Shown: one piece after another, positions 44,701-55,240 of the stretch | Position numbering within the stretch: the first letter of the stretch is position 1 | Layout of the letters: every line of letters starts with the position of its first letter | NCBI RefSeq assembly: GCF_001435235.1 | Contig: NZ_AZGB01000009.1 | Coordinates: 165,728-229,727 of the forward strand | Source of the DNA: Liquorilactobacillus ghanensis DSM 18630 | GTDB lineage: Bacteria; Bacillota; Bacilli; Lactobacillales; Lactobacillaceae | Reading direction: 5' to 3' | DNA: 64,000 bases | The notes under the pieces: generated by a model | What the model was told of the DNA's origin: nothing | Seen by the model: the letters and a program-made list of their open reading frames with translations, nothing else | Database searches by the model: none | Made by a program: the position numbers and the translations under genes

Positions 44701-44912
44701 AGCATCCGTATGGAAAGGTTATATTTAGTTAACACCTTTGCGCAATCACTTTTTGACTAAAAAGATTTAATTTTATGGAGAAAGTGCAATTCCCCTTCTA
44801 TACAAACTTCTTGATATTTTCAAAAATCAGAACTGGATGGACACGTGAACTGAATGATTATAACCGAAGTATATATCTTCGATCATAGCTTTTTCTAAGT
44901 AATTTTAATATT

Positions 44913-46799
44913 CTAGAATTCAGAAAAAGCAGTCCTAACTTCATGGTCACTAAACGCAATAGTCAACCGATTACCGTTCAATTTAACATCTGGAATAATT
45001 AATTTACCATCATCACCGATGCTTTCTAGTTCACGATCCCCAAGATAAAGTGAAACCAAGGTATATTGACCAGGTTGCAAAATTCCGGTTTGCATTGGTA
45101 TCTTAGTTTTTGGGAAATACAAATTAGTGTTTGGTTCAGGAACCGAAAGCTGAGCAGTTAACTCCTTTGATAAGCCAACAATCCCCGTAATACCGACTTC
45201 AGTTTTGTAGAAAACAGCATTATCCACACCGCTTTGGAACTCTTGTTGATAAGCCTTACCATAATCAGGTGCTGAGAAGCTTCCTTCAGCTAAATGCAAG
45301 GTCCGTTTAGTATTAATTTGGTGAACCCGAACATGCCATGGCATTGCTGGTACAATATAGTTCTTAATCCTAACATCACTCCACGGTTTCCACTCAGAGT
45401 ACACATAATTATCATGAATTGCATAGTCATCATACTTAAAAGCTGTTCGCCAGAAATAATCACTTTCCGAAACTGCTAACGTATTGTCAAACGCACACTG
45501 CTTCAACAAAGTTCTAGCTTTAGCTGTACTAAAACCAAAAGTAGTTGAGTAAACATACTTTTCGTATTTATCTTCACCATGAGCGTGTTCGTGTGAATGC
45601 TGGCCTGCAGTAAATGATTGAACTTCTAAGCCATTTTGACTATGTGCAATTAGCATTCTTGGTTCAGATTGCTTTTTAAGGGATACAAACTTAAAGTCAT
45701 CACTTTCCTTAGTTGTCCAGAACAAATCATCATCTGGTAAGGCAAAGAAAATAAACGTTTTGAGAGCCCAATATGCTGATGCGGGACCATTATATCCTTC
45801 TGCAAAATTCATATTTGGATACGCATAACCAATTGGAATTAGACCATCACTTTGAAAAATATTTTGTTTGAACCACCAACGTAGATTATTTAATAACAAA
45901 TGTTTAATGTCACCAAGAGTATAACCTTCTGGAAGACTAATATGTGCATATGCACAAGCTGCCCAGAAAGCTGACTGAGCAAATCGATAATCCAAACTGC
46001 GACCATAAGGTAATGCAGCTCCATCGGCTGCAAACCAATTAGCATAGCTTGGCACAAATGCTTTAGCACGTTCTTTAAGTAATCTGGATTGTTCATTATC
46101 TGTATGAGCTAAACCAACTGTTAGAATAGTAAAGAACTGGTAGGCAAATGGAATATAGTTATCAATTTGATTAACATAACCATCGTACGACCATCCATTG
46201 CCTAAATATTGTTTGTTAGTAATTGCGTAATCTTTGGTAATTAATTCCGAATTATCCATATATCCTGAATCGGTAATGAATTGATTAACCATTGCCCGGA
46301 AAAACAGCCAATTAGTCTTGGGAATTGTTTTATGATTAACCTGATCCATCCACTTAACGATAGTTTTCTGCTTGGGAACCGATAAAGTATCCCAAAAGGT
46401 TGCTTTGGTTTCATATAGAAAAGCCGTTAAAGCCCCCATTTCAACAAAAACCTGATCGTAGTCACCAAGATCACTCCCCCAGTAATCAGGAGATTGTGGA
46501 TCGGTACCTGCAAGAATTCCTTGAGTTGTCAACTCATACCATCCGGGCCATTCGTAAATCCGTTTTTTATCACTAAAAAAAGGTCCAAGTCCCCAAAGTA
46601 AACGCATAAAACCTTCCACTTCGGTTTTGTCTTGAATATAAACTGCCCCACTGTCGCTCATTCGGAAGCGTCCTTTTCGTTTTTGCTGACCCAACACACT
46701 CATTGCTGGAGTCAGAATATCGATTAAGGCAGCCTCTACATCTGCCTTGCTGCGCAATGGATTATCTTTAATTTGTTCGTTAAATAATTTTTGTTTCAA
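44913..46799 (-). CDS. DUF2264 protein, putative glycoside hydrolase
   Basis: A 628-residue cytoplasmic protein of the DUF2264 family. The N-terminal (alpha/alpha)-barrel is recognisable from GFMRLLWGLGPFF (about 62-74), GDYDQVFVEMGALTAFL, NWLFFRAMVNQFI and WSYDGYVNQIDNYIPFA; DGAALPYGRSLDYRFAQSAFW (about 275-295) is the most family-like stretch. The C-terminal part is beta-rich. Family members have been linked to glucuronide-cleaving glycosidases (I believe CAZy GH154), which would suit the neighbouring GH2 beta-glucuronidase; treat that link as uncertain. A cre-like site lies just upstream. It is separated from GH59 by the GH2 pseudogene. Confidence 0.8.
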   Translation of the reverse strand: MKQKLFNEQIKDNPLRSKADVEAALIDILTPAMSVLGQQKRKGRFRMSDSGAVYIQDKTEVEGFMRLLWGLGPFFSDKKRIYEWPGWYELTTQGILAGTDPQSPDYWGSDLGDYDQVFVEMGALTAFLYETKATFWDTLSVPKQKTIVKWMDQVNHKTIPKTNWLFFRAMVNQFITDSGYMDNSELITKDYAITNKQYLGNGWSYDGYVNQIDNYIPFAYQFFTILTVGLAHTDNEQSRLLKERAKAFVPSYANWFAADGAALPYGRSLDYRFAQSAFWAACAYAHISLPEGYTLGDIKHLLLNNLRWWFKQNIFQSDGLIPIGYAYPNMNFAEGYNGPASAYWALKTFIFFALPDDDLFWTTKESDDFKFVSLKKQSEPRMLIAHSQNGLEVQSFTAGQHSHEHAHGEDKYEKYVYSTTFGFSTAKARTLLKQCAFDNTLAVSESDYFWRTAFKYDDYAIHDNYVYSEWKPWSDVRIKNYIVPAMPWHVRVHQINTKRTLHLAEGSFSAPDYGKAYQQEFQSGVDNAVFYKTEVGITGIVGLSKELTAQLSVPEPNTNLYFPKTKIPMQTGILQPGQYTLVSLYLGDRELESIGDDGKLIIPDVKLNGNRLTIAFSDHEVRTAFSEF

Positions 46800-46824
46800 T
46801 TAACATGCACCTCGTTCAACATTT

Positions 46825-46840
46825 TGTAAGCGTTTCTACA
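46825..46840. promoter_or_regulatory. cre-like site upstream of the DUF2264 gene
   Basis: TGTAAGCGTTTCTACA lies about 25 bases before the DUF2264 start codon and fits the CcpA consensus well. It could also serve the LacI regulator encoded at 49096. Confidence 0.6.
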
Positions 46841-46976
46841 AGTTTAGAATACCCTTAATTTTAGTAAAAAGCTTCTGAAATAGATTGCAAACTAAACATG
46901 CACAAGTTTTCTTCCAAATTAAAAAAAAGGCCTGGTCTACCAATCACACAGTAAACTTCAACCTTTCTCATCCTCA

Positions 46977-48788
46977 TTATTGACCTGCTTTATAATTCAA
47001 TGGCAATTTATTCCAACGTTTTCTTAGATAAAAGGCTGCTGCTTTGGGTTGGCGATCACGAGTAAAGAGTCCCTTCTTGTTCCCATTAACTCGCATGTTA
47101 CCTTCAACAGTTTGAAAGTCAGCAAGGTTCCACGGCTGCTCTCCACGAATAAAATCGTAAGAATCAAATACTCGGTTGAACATTTCTAATAATTCAATTT
47201 GATATTCCTCACTCCACATGATCGATGGCAGTTTATGCAAACCTGGTTCCGTATCGGCACCATATTCTGAAAAGACAACGGGTTTATCAATATCGGATTT
47301 TTTCCATTCATCAAGTTCTGCTCGTAAACCCGCTTCACCATCAGAAATTTCATAACCCCACTTATGGTACCAGCCAGGATAACGGTTTAATAAAAAGAAG
47401 TCCGGAAACTGCTTGCATTTTGATTTTTCAAAAGTATCATCTTCATTCAGGGTAAATGTCCGTGGTCGTTTTTCTGGATCTAAATTTACAGAATCGTTGA
47501 ATAACTTCGTAAAGTAAGGCACAGCAGCGTCAGTTGATGTATCCGGTTCATTACACAGACTCCAAGCCAAGACACTTGGATGATTCTTATCTCGTTTGAT
47601 CATATCTCGTACCTGATCAATATGCTTTTTGTACAACTCAGTAACCCATTCACCATCAAAAAACGATTGATCCAAACCACCCAAGAAACTGGCTGCAGCC
47701 ATTTTAAATCCAACCGCCGGTACTTCATCAATCACTAAAATACCTTCCCGATCCGCAAACTTATAAACTTGTTCGTCATAAGGATAGTGTGAACTTCTAA
47801 ATGAATTGGCACCAATCCATTTCATTAAATTCATGTCGCGCCGTTCAACATTAAGATCAAAAGCACGTCCAGCATAAATGCTGTCCTCATGGCGGCCAAA
47901 TCCCCGTAAATATACGGATTTATGGTTAACCAAAATTTCGTGACCTTTAATTTCGATAGTCCGCAAACCAATTTCATCTGAATATTCATCCAGTGTTTGC
48001 CCGTCCTTAACCAAATCAATCATAATCGTGTACAGATGAGCATCACGTACATTCCAAAGAATTGGATTTGTAACGGTAAGATCACCGGATTGACCTTCAC
48101 TGGTTGCAGCCACTTTACCATTTTCGTCCACTAAATTAACCTTAAAGTCAGCCTCTGTATTAGCCGTTATGTTGTAATGGACGGTAGCTTGATCATCACT
48201 TACATCGTAGGTGGTTGAATAATCAGTAATGTGATCTTTCGGCAATGCCAATAAATGTACACTACGATTTAAACCAGAATAATTATAGAAATCAAAAAAA
48301 GGGTTGACTGCTCGTTTACCGTTTTTTAACTTTAGTGTATCCCCTGCTGGGAGCGCATCTCGATGAAGTTCATTATTAATTTTAATTGACACAACATTTT
48401 CTTTGCCAAATTTCACTGCATCACTAACTTCAGCAGTAAAAGGTAAAAAACCTCCCTCGTGGCTGCGAATCTCTTGACCATTCACAAAAACAACAGCTCG
48501 ATGTGTTGCGGCACCAAATCTAATTTGGATATCCTGACCTTCAAAATAGGTTGGTAAGAAAAAACTCTTAGAATACCAGAAATCACCAGTATATTCCCGA
48601 GCATCTTTATCAGTAAAGAAATCATTGAAGCTAGCCGGAACAGGCATCTCAATGCCATCGCTGAACCCATTCTGCCATCCTTTTTGCCCACCAACTGAAG
48701 TCGGATCAAATTTAAAATTCCATAAGCCGTCCAATTTTTGATCAGATCGGTAGTTATTAATGACTGGGTATAGTAAGCTATCTTCCAT
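46977..48788 (-). CDS. uidA: GH2 beta-glucuronidase
   Basis: A 603-residue GH2 enzyme releasing D-glucuronic acid from beta-glucuronides. The jelly-roll start has PVPASFNDF and FFDFYNYSGLNRSVHL (about 164-179); the barrel has acid/base Glu414 in WSLCNEP and nucleophile Glu508 in VFSEYGADT. The N-x-K glucuronate clamp (Asn570, Lys572 in NGNKKGLFTRDRQP) marks it as a glucuronidase rather than a galactosidase. Loop 1 (about 358-375) is a short form, suited to small substrates. It is cytoplasmic. A cre-like site lies 45 bases upstream. A decayed copy lies at 44215-44700. Confidence 0.92.
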   Translation of the reverse strand: MEDSLLYPVINNYRSDQKLDGLWNFKFDPTSVGGQKGWQNGFSDGIEMPVPASFNDFFTDKDAREYTGDFWYSKSFFLPTYFEGQDIQIRFGAATHRAVVFVNGQEIRSHEGGFLPFTAEVSDAVKFGKENVVSIKINNELHRDALPAGDTLKLKNGKRAVNPFFDFYNYSGLNRSVHLLALPKDHITDYSTTYDVSDDQATVHYNITANTEADFKVNLVDENGKVAATSEGQSGDLTVTNPILWNVRDAHLYTIMIDLVKDGQTLDEYSDEIGLRTIEIKGHEILVNHKSVYLRGFGRHEDSIYAGRAFDLNVERRDMNLMKWIGANSFRSSHYPYDEQVYKFADREGILVIDEVPAVGFKMAAASFLGGLDQSFFDGEWVTELYKKHIDQVRDMIKRDKNHPSVLAWSLCNEPDTSTDAAVPYFTKLFNDSVNLDPEKRPRTFTLNEDDTFEKSKCKQFPDFFLLNRYPGWYHKWGYEISDGEAGLRAELDEWKKSDIDKPVVFSEYGADTEPGLHKLPSIMWSEEYQIELLEMFNRVFDSYDFIRGEQPWNLADFQTVEGNMRVNGNKKGLFTRDRQPKAAAFYLRKRWNKLPLNYKAGQ

Positions 48789-48832
48789 TCTAGTACCTCC
48801 ATTTAGTAATGTTTCATTTAATTAATAAGTGT

Positions 48833-48848
48833 AGCGCAAGCGTTTTCT
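48833..48848. promoter_or_regulatory. cre/LacI-type site upstream of the GH2 gene
   Basis: GCGCAAGCGTTTTCTT fits the cre pattern (ARCGNTTTC core) and is about 45 bases upstream of the beta-glucuronidase start. It may bind CcpA or the adjacent LacI regulator. Confidence 0.5.
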
Positions 48849-48991
48849 TTATATCCAAGATAATTTTACTATAATCAGAGAAATAATCAATACTTTTTAG
48901 TAAAACTTTTCTGATTTTCAAATTTAAAATTGTCTTAATTATTATTCAACTGATAAGTATTATTCCTTGAAATTCTTATCTGTAATGGTCA

Positions 48992-49032
48992 AAAAGCATC
49001 AGCATAAGTTGTTTACTCATGCTGATGCTTTT
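48992..49032 (-). terminator. Terminator of the lacI-type gene
   Basis: A perfect 14-bp stem AAAAGCATCAGCAT/ATGCTGATGCTTTT with a 13-base loop. It lies between the LacI regulator gene and the GH2 promoter and works in both directions. Confidence 0.9.
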
Positions 49033-49095
49033 CATGTGTATTCGTTAATTATTAACTTTATGAAGTATTACGTACTGCTATTTTAAAGCTAATCG

Positions 49096-50118
<1,023 letters not shown>

Positions 50119-50404
50119 TTAATTATCTTTCCAACTTACTTTTCCAGATAGTCATCACTTGGTATGTACTATTTCAGTTTACCACTTGTAAATAAATTCA
50201 AGAACCCCTTAGCCTACAAAATAAAAAACAGAAACTGATGTGAATAATTCGAGAGTGTCAAGAAATTCGTATAAATGGAAGCTCCCTTTCCCTGTAAAAA
50301 ATTAATTTTCTAATCGAAAAGTGATTCTAACTGAAACTTGAAAGCTCTTATTTAGACTATCATTATGCAATGTCAGCCTTGTTTTTGCGAGAAATAAAAT
50401 ACAA

Positions 50405-50700
50405 GTTACTCCTGCGAAGTATACTTGAATTGTTTAAGATTATTCGAAAGCTCAACTATCACCGGCATTCTGAAATTTCTTCAATAGCCATTTTATCATG
50501 GCTCATGGCATCTATTTTTCAGCAACGATCACTAAACGAAATGGTTCACCTCCCGTATGGCACGCAGTATTATGAATGACGTCAAGAACTGGCAACGCTT
50601 GACCTGTCTCTTAGCCGGGTGCATCATTGATTATTTACACCACATCAAAACTTGGATAGTTGTCGTAAGCTTGACTTTATTTTGAATGATATGTTGATCA
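50405..50700 (+). pseudogene. Transposase remnant (IS4-superfamily-like DDE element)
   Basis: A translated stretch with in-frame stops resembles the N-terminal part of a DDE transposase common in lactobacilli: SSIAILSWLMASIFQQRSL, then NWQRLTCLLAGCIIDYL in a shifted frame, where intact elements read WQRL-LLAG. The catalytic core is missing and no terminal inverted repeats were found. It lies in the gene-poor gap behind the LacI regulator. The IS group is assigned from memory of the motif only. Confidence 0.45.
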
Positions 50701-50759
50701 AAACGTTCATTCTCAAGGAAATAGATCATTAGCGAAAACTTACGATCAGGAAGGCTGAA

Positions 50760-50909
50760 ATGATGGATGAACACTTTGAAAATTCAGAAAATATCGTGCA
50801 AGCGATGTGTGAATGGATTGAATTTTATAATAATAATAGAATCAGGACAAAGCTAAAAAGCAAGTCACCGGTAAAATACCGAGAACTTGCCAATCAATTA
50901 ACAGCTTAA
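50760..50909 (+). pseudogene. IS3-family transposase remnant (orfB C-terminus)
   Basis: Fifty codons with the typical end of an IS3-type transposase: WIEFYNNNRIRTKLKSKSP then VKYRELA and a stop, matching the family text W-x-YYN-R-H/K-L-SP--YR. Upstream parts of orfB, including the DDE residues, are gone. It lies next to another transposase remnant, so this gap has received at least two elements. Confidence 0.7.
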
Positions 50910-50964
50910 TTTAGTTGTATAAACTTGTGGATTCACTTTATTCTTCTAGCTATAATAAATTTTT

Positions 50965-51912
50965 TTAATATGCATTAGAAGATTTGCCGTTATCCACAAC
51001 TGCTTGAGTTGAAAAAATAAGTGGTACTTCATTCTCATCTCCATTTGTTGTTTCGTATTTTTGAGTACCTCCCCCTAATCCATTTATTATTACTTCATCA
51101 TCTTCTAAAATATTCCCATTAGTAGGCAAATAAGATTTGCCTACTTCTACCATTACCAACGAATCTGAATCATCATTCATCCATAAAAGAATAACAGTTC
51201 CTTTTTTCGAGTTTTGAACTTGCATAACTTGCCCTTGAATCTTAACACCTTTAGCTTCATAATCATCTGGGGTACGAGCCAATTGGTCGAAAGTCACAGA
51301 CTGATAATCAATTGAACTGTTTGAAGCTGAGCTTGAGTCATCATCAACATCTGATTCATATGAATCGCCAGAATCGCTATTATCATCAGATGTTGAATCA
51401 CTATCGTAATCATCTTCATAATCATCAAGACTATTAATATAAGACACTTGTTTTGATGTCAAAGTAAGTGTATCAGCTTGAAAATTTTTTTTGAAGTTCT
51501 TAATAATTTCAGATGGAATTTCACTATCATTATCTTTTTTATAGTTTGAAATACCCATAATATCAACTTTTACTTTTTTCCCTTTTTTATATGTTGTTCC
51601 ATCCACAGCTGTAATTGCATCTACATGCATTTTGAATTTTCCGTTCTTTGCTTTTGGCCATTTATCAGAATCAGAAGTAGCAGATGCATTTTCTTTATCT
51701 GAGCTTGTAGCTGAAACAGCAATTATTTTAGTTCCATCAGGAGCACTAGTTGTGCCACTTACAATCCAATCGCCATCAGAAGTAGATCTAACTTTTGTAA
51801 TTTTAGTACTGTATATCGTACGATCGCCAGATTTTGTACTTTTTGAACTGCATGCTGCAATAAATAAACTAGAAAACAAAACGAATAAAATAACAGTAAA
51901 ACTTTTCTTCAA
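50965..51912 (-). CDS. OB-fold-like surface lipoprotein with acidic linker
   Basis: A 315-residue lipoprotein. The signal peptide MKKSFTVILFVLFSSLFIAAC has a lipobox with Cys21. A first domain (about 30-140) is beta-rich (IVSGTTSAPDGTKI). A strongly acidic Asp/Ser linker follows (about 165-200). The C-terminal domain (about 205-315) has the strand pattern of OB-fold repeats (AKGVKIQGQVMQVQ, VILLWMNDD). The function is unknown; similar lactobacillar lipoproteins are uncharacterised. The start is TTG 51912 with GGGGG upstream; there is no ATG in frame near it. Confidence 0.75.
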   Translation of the reverse strand: MKKSFTVILFVLFSSLFIAACSSKSTKSGDRTIYSTKITKVRSTSDGDWIVSGTTSAPDGTKIIAVSATSSDKENASATSDSDKWPKAKNGKFKMHVDAITAVDGTTYKKGKKVKVDIMGISNYKKDNDSEIPSEIIKNFKKNFQADTLTLTSKQVSYINSLDDYEDDYDSDSTSDDNSDSGDSYESDVDDDSSSASNSSIDYQSVTFDQLARTPDDYEAKGVKIQGQVMQVQNSKKGTVILLWMNDDSDSLVMVEVGKSYLPTNGNILEDDEVIINGLGGGTQKYETTNGDENEVPLIFSTQAVVDNGKSSNAY

Positions 51913-52138
51913 AAAAATTACCCCCAAATTTAAGATAATCTTAATATATCATATTCCCCTTTTAAAAAAAATACCGTTTCCATTAAAAATATTTCATCCC
52001 CTTTAAAATCTTATTTTTTTGTTTTTTTACTTAAAATGTAAATAAAAAAGCACTCTAACAATCCCTATTAAAAGTACTTTTTTAAAAAATTATAATTAAA
52101 ATGTTATCAAGTTGCAGATAAACTGCTTATATAAACTT

Positions 52139-52786
52139 CTACAAAAAATCAACTTGCGTCTTAGAATCATATCTGGTTGTTTCCAATGGCTTTTCAGCTG
52201 CTTTCCCAATAGCAACTCCCATAATCGGAATATAGCGTTTAGGATCAAGTCTTAGCGTTGAGATGATTGCTTTAAAGTCAACACCCGAAAAAGCATTGGC
52301 ATCATAACCATGGGCGCGCGCTAATAATAATAATTGCATTGCGACAATTGAACCATCAATCGTTGCATCCAATTGTAAAAACTCAGGAGTAGCATTTTCA
52401 TACATTGGTAAAAATGTTCCAAAAATTTGGTCCAGTTTTTCCTTAGTTATCTTATGATCATCGTAAACTTTTTGCCAAACTTCCCGATAAACCGTATGTG
52501 ATTGTGTATCACCAACTACAAAAATAATTGCTGATGCTGTATTAACTTGAGGATAATTAAATTTCAAAACTGCTTTCTTAAACTTTTCTTTTGCTTCTGG
52601 AGTATCAATAACCACAAAATGCCATGATTGAAGATTGCAAGCCGACGGAGCAGTTGTTGCCTGGGCAATCATTTCCTGCAGCTCATCTCGATATATCTTT
52701 ACTTGGGGATCAAAAAGCCGAACTGAATGGCGATTAAAAATTACGTCTGAAAAATTATTGTTGGCCAATTCCTTTTTAAATGTCAT
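52139..52786 (-). CDS. Nitroreductase family oxidoreductase
   Basis: A 215-residue FMN-dependent oxidoreductase. RHSVRLFDP (about 19-27) is the N-terminal FMN phosphate site, PSACNLQSWHFVVI (about 47-60) the second, and MQLLLLARAHGYDANAFSG (about 149-167) the dimer helix. Members reduce nitroaromatics, quinones or flavins with NAD(P)H. GGAGG lies 9 bases before the ATG. It is a single gene. A weak hairpin at about 52038-52077 may end a neighbouring transcript. Confidence 0.9.
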   Translation of the reverse strand: MTFKKELANNNFSDVIFNRHSVRLFDPQVKIYRDELQEMIAQATTAPSACNLQSWHFVVIDTPEAKEKFKKAVLKFNYPQVNTASAIIFVVGDTQSHTVYREVWQKVYDDHKITKEKLDQIFGTFLPMYENATPEFLQLDATIDGSIVAMQLLLLARAHGYDANAFSGVDFKAIISTLRLDPKRYIPIMGVAIGKAAEKPLETTRYDSKTQVDFL

Positions 52787-52979
52787 TATAGTTTTCCTCC
52801 ATTTATGATACTTTTAGTTTATTGTGAATATATTAACAAAACAAAATAGTACTATTTAAGGACAACTTCATTATACCCTGACTAGCTTTAAAACGATATT
52901 AATTAATTTGATTAGATTTTTTTGAAACAATTAATAACTTTTCGGGATTGAAAACTATTCCAAGCTTGTAGCAAAATTC

Positions 52980-53420
52980 ACAAAAAAGGCGAATACTTTT
53001 GAATTGGACAATTTAATTCGCCAAGAAATATTACAAAAGCCCGTAAATAGGCCTTTATTGAGCTGATTTACTCAAAAATATCAAGCTAGTATTATATATA
53101 ATTGATATTTAAATTTTTGTTCATGCCGGCATAGATGAAGATGCTGGCGGCTATTGGAAATAGTATAGCTACCCTAGAAACACTTACTAACAAGTCTTCG
53201 CCGCCGACTGGTAAATTTTTTAAAATAATTATTTATGAATATGTCTACTCTAACGAAGTTGCACAAAATTCTAACTATCTAGAAAAATATTCTGGGATAA
53301 AGAAAATCATTTTTTCATTGATGGACATACTGATCAGAACCATGTTGTTCCGCTTTTAAAATACGATACCCAGAAAATTACTTATACTTCATACAAACTT
53401 ATTCCTCCAAAGTCCTTTTG
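52980..53420 (+). pseudogene. Decayed partial copy of the metallophosphoesterase gene
   Basis: This stretch matches the C-terminal half of the phosphoesterase gene at 24512-25303, in order. ATTGGACAATTTAATTCGCCA, TTTTTGTTCATGC-GG, GAATTTTTTAAAA-like, GAAGTTGC-CAAAAT and AAAATA(C/T)GATAC blocks are shared. Stops, frameshifts and lost segments disrupt it, and the N-terminal metal motifs are absent. It is therefore a dead paralogue, not a gene. Confidence 0.85.
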
Positions 53421-53446
53421 AAAATCTGCCTTAATTAAATAGTAAC

Positions 53447-53484
53447 AAAAATAGCTCGAGATTAAGTAAACTTGAGCTATTTTT
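53447..53484. terminator. Bidirectional hairpin terminator
   Basis: The 11-bp stem AAAAATAGCTC/GAGCTATTTTT has a 16-base loop and A/T runs on both sides. It lies after the pseudogene. The rest of the gap to 53727 holds only a small repeat of ATAAACCAG (53551-53577) and no gene I can support. Confidence 0.8.
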
Positions 53485-53727
53485 GTAATTTATAAGATTT
53501 AATTTAACGAATGGAACAAAAGGCAATTGGCTAGCGAGCATTAACACATCATAAACCAGATAAACCAGATAATCCAGTCTTGTGATTGTCTGATTTATGG
53601 AATTAAGTGCTACTAGCTGCCTTTTGACACACATTTCAACACCAGATAGTTCGAGACAACACAACAAGTGTGGGAATTTTAAACTCCCTATTTTCAATGC
53701 TCGCAGATATTCTGTGTAGTTTAAATA

Positions 53728-54117
53728 CTACAGTTCACCCGTTAAAAATTGGGCTTTACCATAACCAAAGCTCCAGTTTTCCTTGGTATTTAAAACAATA
53801 TTGACCATTAGATCTTTTGGATCCACTAATTGATTAGCACCTAATCGTTCAGCCAAAGTTTTATAAAATTTAATTATATCTTCTTTTTTTCGTGGACTAC
53901 TCGTTATCGAAACAACGACAACTTTCTCAGATCTTTCAAATCCTAGACCTGTATCTTGGATAACCATCTCATAAGGTTCATGTTGGGTTACAATCTGATA
54001 TCGGTCTCTTTGAGGAACTTTAAAAACATCCACAACTACTGTATGAGTTACATCCAAAATTTGTTTTATTTTCTCTGGTGAACGACCTTTTTGTAAATCA
54101 AAGCGTATTAGTGGCAT
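53728..54117 (-). CDS. Tautomerase family protein
   Basis: A 129-residue protein of the tautomerase superfamily (long, two-unit style). The catalytic Pro follows the start Met (MPLIRFDLQKGRSPEKIKQI), as in 4-oxalocrotonate tautomerases, and a later ITSSPRKKEDIIKFYKTLAERL resembles the second unit. Members catalyse keto-enol shifts or related reactions; the substrate is unknown. GGAG lies just upstream of the ATG. It is a single gene; 230 bases separate it from pepI and show nothing notable. Confidence 0.85.
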   Translation of the reverse strand: MPLIRFDLQKGRSPEKIKQILDVTHTVVVDVFKVPQRDRYQIVTQHEPYEMVIQDTGLGFERSEKVVVVSITSSPRKKEDIIKFYKTLAERLGANQLVDPKDLMVNIVLNTKENWSFGYGKAQFLTGEL

Positions 54118-54345
54118 TATATTTTCTCCTTAGTTAAAATTTTTTGTGATTTTAAGCAAAGACAACTTCTTAATTCAAAAATTCAATTTTTACATATACC
54201 ATTACACTGGTAAAAATCTAAGTAATTAGTTGTTGCTTACTTTATAAAACCATCGTTATCTCCGACTATCTTCGTCAGGTTAACATTTTATTTTTAATAA
54301 CCACAATAAATCATCACCAATCAAATTGATGTTAAAAATTACCTG

Positions 54346-55224
54346 CTAATCATTTTCTTTCAACCATTGATCTAGAACCTGAATAAACTCATCATGTTGA
54401 TCAAGTAATGCTAAGTGGCGACTGTTAGCAAATAAATGCCATTTAGCTCCCGGAATATGATCATAGACCGATTTTGCAATCAAAGGCGTACACAGATCAT
54501 CTGTTCCATTAGTCACCAAAACTGGTACCTGAATATTTTTAAGCTGTTTAGTCACATCAAAGTCACTAATCGTTCCATTTTCCGTAAACTCGTTCGGCCC
54601 CTCAGCAATTAAACTCGCCTTTTTCCCATTTGTTGGTCTTCTTAAAGGTTCCGGCGAATTTTCATCGGGATCATCCCAGCAGTAACGTTCCATATAACGA
54701 TCATTTGCCGCTAAATATTTAGATCCAGTGAAATTCCCAATCCTTTCAGCTTCAGTAATTGCTTGGCGGTCTTCGTAATTTAAGTATTTAAGCAAACGGT
54801 GCTGTTCTTTGACCCAGAGCTTAATTGAGGCTGGGGATCCATTGATCATCACACTCTTAATTCCTTTGGGAGCAAAATTGGTTAAATAATACATTTCCAA
54901 CATTCCCCCCCAGGACTGGCCTAACAAATGAACTTCATCTAGATGCAAATACTCGCGTAACGCGATTAATTCATGAGCCCAAGTTTCTTTGACATAAATT
55001 GATTCATCTTCTGGAATTGATGATTTGCCACAACCAATCTGGTCATACATAATTAATTGCCGACCCGTTTTAGAATAATCATCCATTAATTCAAAATAAT
55101 TGTGGGAAGATCCGGGTCCTCCATGAATCAATAACAATGGTGCTTTATCTTGATTAGCTTCTCCAACAATCCGAAAATAAGTTTGATATTGATGAAATGG
55201 CATATATCCTTCTTGAATCCTCAT
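54346..55224 (-). CDS. pepI: Proline iminopeptidase
   Basis: A 292-residue alpha/beta hydrolase that removes N-terminal proline from small peptides in the cytoplasm. Oxyanion HGGPGSSHNY (about 34-43), nucleophile Ser in LLGQSWGGML (about 100-109), catalytic Asp in TNGTDDLCTP and His in SRHLALLDQ are present. Size and text match lactobacillar PepI. It lies 16 bases after a membrane glycosyltransferase-like gene, possibly in the same transcript. Confidence 0.88.
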   Translation of the reverse strand: MRIQEGYMPFHQYQTYFRIVGEANQDKAPLLLIHGGPGSSHNYFELMDDYSKTGRQLIMYDQIGCGKSSIPEDESIYVKETWAHELIALREYLHLDEVHLLGQSWGGMLEMYYLTNFAPKGIKSVMINGSPASIKLWVKEQHRLLKYLNYEDRQAITEAERIGNFTGSKYLAANDRYMERYCWDDPDENSPEPLRRPTNGKKASLIAEGPNEFTENGTISDFDVTKQLKNIQVPVLVTNGTDDLCTPLIAKSVYDHIPGAKWHLFANSRHLALLDQHDEFIQVLDQWLKEND

Positions 55225-55240
55225 TTTAGGTCAGTCCTTT

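Noticed and set aside
53551-53577. Three tandem copies of ATAAACCAG/ATAATCCAG
   Set aside because: Only 27 bases and three units, with no gene or array around it; too little to call a functional repeat.
53431-53697. Minus-strand frame of 88 codons
   Set aside because: It runs across the terminator hairpin and the small repeat, has no ribosome site, and its text resembles no protein.
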